NCBI GenBank assembly: GCA_030615145.1
Contig: JAUWZT010000137.1
Location: 1 to 9,846 of the forward strand
Reading direction: 5' to 3'
DNA length: 9,846 nucleotides
Origin: Promethearchaeota archaeon
GTDB taxonomy: Archaea; Asgardarchaeota; Lokiarchaeia; Sigyniarchaeales; SOKP01
Shown here: positions 5,796-9,846 of the stretch, one piece after another
Layout of the letters: the number at the start of each line of letters is the position of its first letter
How positions within the stretch are numbered: the stretch's first letter is position 1
Notes under the pieces: generated by a model
The model's input: the letters and a program-made list of their open reading frames with translations, nothing else
Database searches by the model: none
Told to the model about the DNA's origin: nothing
Program-made: the position numbers and the translations under genes

Positions 5796-7337
5796 TTAAT
5801 TAAAAATCTGAGTTAAACATTCAAACGTTTGCTTTTCGTCCGTAGCCAAGTAGTTTTGTTTGAAGATAGATGCGAAAAACGCACGATCTTTTGGGTTGAA
5901 ATATTTATATCCAAACTTATTCCACGCTGCCTCTTTGTTTAAGGGCGCAAATAAAGCGATTTGATCTTTTACCAATTGAGTTAACATGATTGGAACTTCT
6001 TCTTTGGTAGTCGGTGTGAAAGCGTTCAATAAAATATCGTCGTTAAAGTTATTCCAGTCATCCTTGAATTGTATACAGAATCTTTTAATGTCGACCTTGT
6101 TTTCTACTATTAACTTTGCCAAAGCTTTTATAGCGATTTCATAAGAAGTAGGGTTACTATTTGATGGGGTTGATATTAAAGTACATGGTAAACTATTTCC
6201 ATTGTTTTTAATTTGATGTAAGTTATACTCAGGAAGTATTTTTATCTGGTTTAACCCCATGATATTTCTGACGTCTTTAATAGTTCCACCTGTGTCAAAA
6301 AACCGTTTATTTATAATGTGTATCAGAAGCTTTTGAGCGTGAATATCTCCAAAGTAAGGGTAATCTGAGGCGTAAAGAAGGTATTCCGACCAGTCTCGAT
6401 TATCGACTCTTATTTTATTTTGTGCCTTAAACCATTTTCGAAAATCTTCTAAAAAGTTCCCAGCCCCATCTCCATGAAGCATAGATAAATCGCCATAAGT
6501 ATTCGGTTGAACAATCGCATTATAGACTTCGTGATCGCCAATATTTCCTTGAGCAAAATGTGCGATTATAACCTTGAAATGAGGTAATAACTCTGGATAA
6601 TGTTGAGTTAACGTTGTTCTAGTTGATCTAACTAATTCGGCGATGTCTAATATTGAGCCTCTTCCGCGAGTGTCAAATAATACGGGCATAGAATGACTTG
6701 CGGCTTCAATTAAAACATTAAGTGGTTTGCCCGTTTTAATATCATCGATCCATCTTTCTGATCGAGGATGTAATTTTAGACCCCGGAGATCTAATACTTC
6801 TCGAGCGTATGTTACCTCCTTAATCGCCTTTTCTCCTTCCATAGGATCGCAGCGAGCGTATCCAATTAGTTTCATAGAAAAAGGGAAGCGCGTAGTAAAT
6901 CTGGAAATGTTAATGTTGCTAGCTCGATACAAAGCTTCTGGATGCTTATCTCTAAAAACATCTTGAAAAGGAAAAACAACGCCTTGATCGATGAAAGAAT
7001 AAAATTTTGACTTTTCTTTTAAATCAGAATACCTTTTTCCTAACGCTTCTAAAGCAACATACAATTTATCTGTAAAAGGATAATGATTGAACGACCAAGT
7101 AATTTTAGTCGATTTTCCGTCCATTGAAGTTCTAAAGGATTGTTCTCCAGTTTTTACCCATTCTGATTTTAATCTTCCTTGAACATTACCCCAAAAATCA
7201 AAAGTTCCTGTACCTGGTGCTAGTGGATTCATCATTGTTGCTCCATCCACATCTTCTCCTAGATGTGAGTGGGCATCGATTACAAATATATTTTCTATTC
7301 GCGTTTTTCCTTCTTGTTCGATAGTTGCTGTTAACAT
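5796..7337 (-). CDS. Amidohydrolase-2 family TIM-barrel enzyme with novel C-terminal extension
   Basis: A predicted metal-dependent hydrolase or decarboxylase of the amidohydrolase superfamily (ACMSD/amidohydrolase 2 type), cytosolic, 513 residues. Metal-site positions in order: strand-1 HxH in IDAHSHLG (His23, His25), the strand-4 segment GLKLHP (Lys188, His190), strand-6 IIAHFAQGN (His260) and strand-8 YASDYPYFG (Asp324). The strand-5 position, normally a His in a PVxxHTG-like motif, reads PVLFDTRGRG here, placing Asp222 where the His is expected. The insert between strand 1 and the barrel (about 30-115) is long. The barrel ends near 370 and about 140 residues follow that I do not recognise; typical family members have 280-400 residues. 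It follows the GCS2-like ligase gene by 33 bases and is likely co-transcribed, suggesting it acts on an amide or related product of the same pathway. The ATG at 7337 is well placed before HxH. Substrate unknown. Confidence 0.87.
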   Translation of the reverse strand: MLTATIEQEGKTRIENIFVIDAHSHLGEDVDGATMMNPLAPGTGTFDFWGNVQGRLKSEWVKTGEQSFRTSMDGKSTKITWSFNHYPFTDKLYVALEALGKRYSDLKEKSKFYSFIDQGVVFPFQDVFRDKHPEALYRASNINISRFTTRFPFSMKLIGYARCDPMEGEKAIKEVTYAREVLDLRGLKLHPRSERWIDDIKTGKPLNVLIEAASHSMPVLFDTRGRGSILDIAELVRSTRTTLTQHYPELLPHFKVIIAHFAQGNIGDHEVYNAIVQPNTYGDLSMLHGDGAGNFLEDFRKWFKAQNKIRVDNRDWSEYLLYASDYPYFGDIHAQKLLIHIINKRFFDTGGTIKDVRNIMGLNQIKILPEYNLHQIKNNGNSLPCTLISTPSNSNPTSYEIAIKALAKLIVENKVDIKRFCIQFKDDWNNFNDDILLNAFTPTTKEEVPIMLTQLVKDQIALFAPLNKEAAWNKFGYKYFNPKDRAFFASIFKQNYLATDEKQTFECLTQIFN

Positions 7338-7370
7338 TTTCTTCAGTCTTAATGTTTTTAACTTTTTTTT

Positions 7371-9023
7371 TTATTCCCTCATTTCTTTTGGAAGAGATAA
7401 TACGCCTGTAAGTGGATTATTTAATGGATCTTGACAATATTCTATTGTAAAGTATATTAAATCGTAAAGAATGTTTGGATTTTCATTGTTATCTAATTTA
7501 TATTGATAAAGGCTTAGCTGATATTCCGCTTCTGTTATCGGAGGTTCCGCGTAGCTTACGCTTCCAAAAACTGATTGAAGTATAGGTTTCAAAAACGGCG
7601 AGTAGAGAAAACCAAGTTCTTTTAATTCGTCCTTTAAGTAGAAAAACATCCTTTGAACTGCCTGCATCATATACCTTATAGGTTGATTCTCAGGTCCTAA
7701 ATATTGTTCTGCAAAATTCGGGTCATATTGCGCGAGATGTTCTCGAGTAAGATTTTGAGGGCGGAATAACGATATTAACCCTCTTTCGATGGTAGTCTTT
7801 CTGTTATATGCGATTGTCTCGCTACCCGCGTCTGGCACCCATACTCCCTGTTCTAATAACTTTTTTGCTTTGTAGCATAACGCTTGAAGCAAAAGCGCTA
7901 TACCAATTCTGCGACAAATTGATATCTGTGCATCACTTACTCGGCATTCTATAGTCCCAAAATCCGTTACTGGAAAAATGTCTTGGAACCTTGCATCCTC
8001 TAGGCTTGCCTTTTGCACCGTTTGGAGTAAGAAATTAATAGAATTCTCACTTAGATCAGTTAAGTAAGGAATATAGTGTTTAGGGTCGTTGTTACTTAAC
8101 ATTGTAGTGTTATATTTTAGTCTTAAAGATCGCACGCAATTTGGTGCGGTAATTCGGTTATTAACGATTTTTACTACATCTGTTGGTTTATTATTTAATA
8201 TAGGTGAATTACAGGTAAGAGCAATTATATGCGGAATAAAGTTGCGGATCATGCAATATGCTTGCGCTTTTTCTAAATCAGATGTAAAGGAGCCTATATG
8301 CGAATGATCTGCTTGACTCAAACCTCGCATGTATTCCTTAGCTGCAGGATTTATAGCTGAAGCTATGATGTGTAAATCTTTAGGCAATGTAGCTTTAGCT
8401 AACTGGAATAACTGGCTCGACCAATAAGCCAACTCCTCAATATATTCACATGGGGGCGTTACGAGTTCTAATATGTAAGTAACTGCTGTAACATTACCAT
8501 CACGACCAAAAGTATCAATGTCAACGACATTTCCATCTGGAAGAGAATACCTAATATCCATTACGTATCCTTTTTCAATGTCATCCTTTCCATAAGGCCT
8601 TGACAATACTTTTTGTCGAATATAATCGGGAACAGGTAAGAAATCGCTTCTTCCTTCGTATAAAATCTGGTCCATGATTTTAATGGCATCTTTTACGATC
8701 TCTTTCATCCGATAAACCATTTCATCACCAGGCGGGTAGTTACCATTGTCATCTGCGATAATTAATTCCATTTCAATTCCATGCGTGAAGGGTAATGGGG
8801 TCCAATGTTCGATATCGGCTAAGATTTCCCCCCAAGGTCTTTCGGGTATATGTACTTCTCTGTAATCCGTTCCAAGAAATAATTGATCCGAAGATCTATC
8901 TACGGGTTCTCCAATATAAACGCCTGAAGGAAATCCCGTACCTTTTCCCATAAATTGCGAGAATGTACCATAATCATCTCCGCCGGATCCTTTCTTCTTT
9001 TTCTTTTTTTTATCCTTAGCCAT
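7371..9023 (-). CDS. GCS2-family carboxylate-amine ligase (glutamate-cysteine ligase type 2-like)
   Basis: A predicted ATP-dependent ligase joining a carboxylate, classically the gamma-carboxyl of glutamate, to an amine. Numbered from the ATG at 9023 (550 residues): the entry motif THGIEMELII has Glu84/Glu86 for metal-ATP; LELVTPP carries Glu186; DHSHIGS at 239-245 matches the family's HxH-G motif; IIALTCNSPI is the usual ALSANSP-like helix; and TIECRVSDAQ supplies Glu359, Arg361, Asp364 and Gln366. A lysine-rich head (seven consecutive Lys, residues 5-11), the hexapeptide GTFSQF (19-24) and further sequence form an N-terminal extension of about 78 residues, and the C-terminus is also long, against about 370 for YbdK-like members. 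An in-frame GTG at 9035 is the alternative start; I prefer the ATG because it opens directly on the lysine head, though neither has a Shine-Dalgarno. It lies 17 bases after the upstream gene and 33 before the amidohydrolase. The actual substrates are not known. Confidence 0.88.
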   Translation of the reverse strand: MAKDKKKKKKKGSGGDDYGTFSQFMGKGTGFPSGVYIGEPVDRSSDQLFLGTDYREVHIPERPWGEILADIEHWTPLPFTHGIEMELIIADDNGNYPPGDEMVYRMKEIVKDAIKIMDQILYEGRSDFLPVPDYIRQKVLSRPYGKDDIEKGYVMDIRYSLPDGNVVDIDTFGRDGNVTAVTYILELVTPPCEYIEELAYWSSQLFQLAKATLPKDLHIIASAINPAAKEYMRGLSQADHSHIGSFTSDLEKAQAYCMIRNFIPHIIALTCNSPILNNKPTDVVKIVNNRITAPNCVRSLRLKYNTTMLSNNDPKHYIPYLTDLSENSINFLLQTVQKASLEDARFQDIFPVTDFGTIECRVSDAQISICRRIGIALLLQALCYKAKKLLEQGVWVPDAGSETIAYNRKTTIERGLISLFRPQNLTREHLAQYDPNFAEQYLGPENQPIRYMMQAVQRMFFYLKDELKELGFLYSPFLKPILQSVFGSVSYAEPPITEAEYQLSLYQYKLDNNENPNILYDLIYFTIEYCQDPLNNPLTGVLSLPKEMRE

Positions 9024-9040
9024 AAATTTATTCACTTTTT

Positions 9041-9846
9041 TTACAATATTGATTGGATAAACGCTTTAAACATATCGTAATCGTTGATGAATTCATACGA
9101 TAAAACTAAATTAACTATTTTGAAATTGCTACCATAGAATATGCGGTTTAGATTATCCACAGTTTCGCCCCCCTTGAATAACGAGTCGTCTATTATTAAA
9201 TTAACGCGATCTCCAAGTTGCTTAATAATTTTGGTTTTAATTGAATTCGTCTCATCTAATTCGGAAGAGAGAATAATTGTAGGTTTTCCTAAATAGGGAA
9301 TAAAGTCAAAATTAAAAATTACTACTTGTTTTGAAATTTTTTCTGGTTGAAAGAACTTTTTTAATGTAGATTGTATTACTACTAATTCTTCTTTATTGTG
9401 ATTGTTAATTGAGGGATAAACATAATACGCAATCGATTTATCCGAACTGTACTTTAACTCTGAATAAACTCTATCAATAATAGGAAATATGCTAAAATCA
9501 AAACTAAATAGAGATATGAGAGCGATGTTGAAGTTATATTCGCCCATTAGAACGTTACTGCTTGCATTTCCTCCAATGAGGGAAAAATTTTGTATTTCGT
9601 TAGAGATTTTTGAAGCATAAGTATTCAATAGAAAGAATTGAGAAAATGTTCCTATAGGTTCAACTTTAGTTTTTTTTTCTTTAACCATCTCATAAATTTC
9701 TTTAAATAAGTCTTTAGCAACTCTTTCTCTTAGCTCTACCGAACTTATTCCCCCTATGGCCGTATCGGCAGCTTCTGGACAATCTAATTCTGCTATAATG
9801 CATATGGTTTCTCTAAAAAATTGGTAAGCAGGATTATTGTAATCTT
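9041..9846 (-). CDS. Unknown protein with PRTase-like C-terminal motif (5' end outside window)
   Basis: The reading frame stays open to the right edge (first whole codon ends at 9844), giving at least 267 residues. The Met at 9688 is therefore an internal residue, not a convincing start: 52 protein-like codons precede it (charged helix ending ELRERVAKDLFKEIYE) and no Shine-Dalgarno is near. After a lysine-rich linker comes GTFSQF (visible residues 65-70), the same hexapeptide as in the next gene. The C-terminal third is alpha/beta. It contains NLIIDDSLFKGGETVDNL (about 215-232), which resembles the PRPP-binding loop of type I phosphoribosyltransferases (hydrophobic strand, Asp-Asp, then Gly-Gly/Thr), followed by another strand, FKIVNLVLSYEF. 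The fit is imperfect (Lys before the glycines, Glu before the Thr), so function is unproven. No membrane segment is seen. It is the first visible gene of the cluster, 17 bases before the ligase ATG, and probably acts with it. Confidence 0.8.
   Translation of the reverse strand, partial: DYNNPAYQFFRETICIIAELDCPEAADTAIGGISSVELRERVAKDLFKEIYEMVKEKKTKVEPIGTFSQFFLLNTYASKISNEIQNFSLIGGNASSNVLMGEYNFNIALISLFSFDFSIFPIIDRVYSELKYSSDKSIAYYVYPSINNHNKEELVVIQSTLKKFFQPEKISKQVVIFNFDFIPYLGKPTIILSSELDETNSIKTKIIKQLGDRVNLIIDDSLFKGGETVDNLNRIFYGSNFKIVNLVLSYEFINDYDMFKAFIQSIL

Noticed and set aside
6727..6966. Plus-strand open frame opposite the amidohydrolase
   Set aside because: It is antisense to a conserved barrel region and its translation mirrors the codon structure of the real gene; no independent start signal.
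7187..7214. GTFDFW in the amidohydrolase (residues 44-49) as a third copy of the GTFSQF motif
   Set aside because: Only GTF is identical and no lysine-rich stretch precedes it, so it cannot be told from chance.
8089..8307. Plus-strand open frame opposite the GCS2-type ligase
   Set aside because: Antisense to the conserved helix and HxH region of the ligase, short, with no family resemblance.
8988..9011. A-rich lysine run at the ligase N-terminus as a programmed frameshift site
   Set aside because: The run of eight A could slip, but the frame is continuous and no downstream overlapping frame or structure supports programmed shifting.
9805..9844. Resemblance of the visible N-terminal part of the last protein (IGGISSVEL) to a PP-loop SGGxDS motif
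   Set aside because: The first Ser and the Asp are both missing and no hydrophobic strand precedes it in the right way.
1..9846. CRISPR arrays, tRNA or rRNA genes, insertion sequences
   Set aside because: No regularly spaced repeats, no cloverleaf or conserved rRNA sequence, and no transposase-like protein or terminal inverted repeats were recognised on either strand.

Overview
The window is AT-rich and gene-dense, and its signals look archaeal. AT-rich TATA-like boxes lie about 20-50 bases ahead of start codons, Shine-Dalgarno sites are poor or absent, and poly-T tracts follow genes. Soluble PAS/REC histidine kinases next to a small two-domain protein of longin/roadblock appearance fit an Asgard (Lokiarchaeia-like) archaeon best. 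That assignment is an inference from gene style, because no rRNA or other phylogenetic marker is present.

Left part (1-3429): a PAS histidine kinase cut by the left edge (+) converges on a REC-plus-histidine-kinase protein (-). A 355-base regulatory gap with a perfect 12-base tandem repeat follows, then a protein that appears to hold two longin/roadblock-like domains (+). This half looks like signalling and small-GTPase-related accessory functions.

Middle part (3430-5753): a membrane-anchored FkbM-type methyltransferase (-) and a ten-helix DMT/EamA or NIPA-like transporter (+) are transcribed divergently. The 257-base region between them carries a perfect 19-base palindrome and an 11-base direct repeat, which makes it a candidate shared operator.

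Right part (5796-9846, all minus strand): a compact cluster read from right to left. First comes a protein of unknown function that continues past the right edge and ends in a phosphoribosyltransferase-like motif. A GCS2-family (glutamate-cysteine ligase type 2) carboxylate-amine ligase follows, then an amidohydrolase-2 family TIM-barrel enzyme with an unusual active-site substitution. Gaps of 17 and 33 bases suggest one operon. The first two proteins share the hexapeptide GTFSQF just after a lysine-rich stretch, suggesting a common partner or a complex. An amide-bond-forming enzyme beside an amide/C-N hydrolase-type enzyme and a possible PRPP-binding protein could be an undescribed small-molecule pathway. 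This cluster is the most interesting part of the window.
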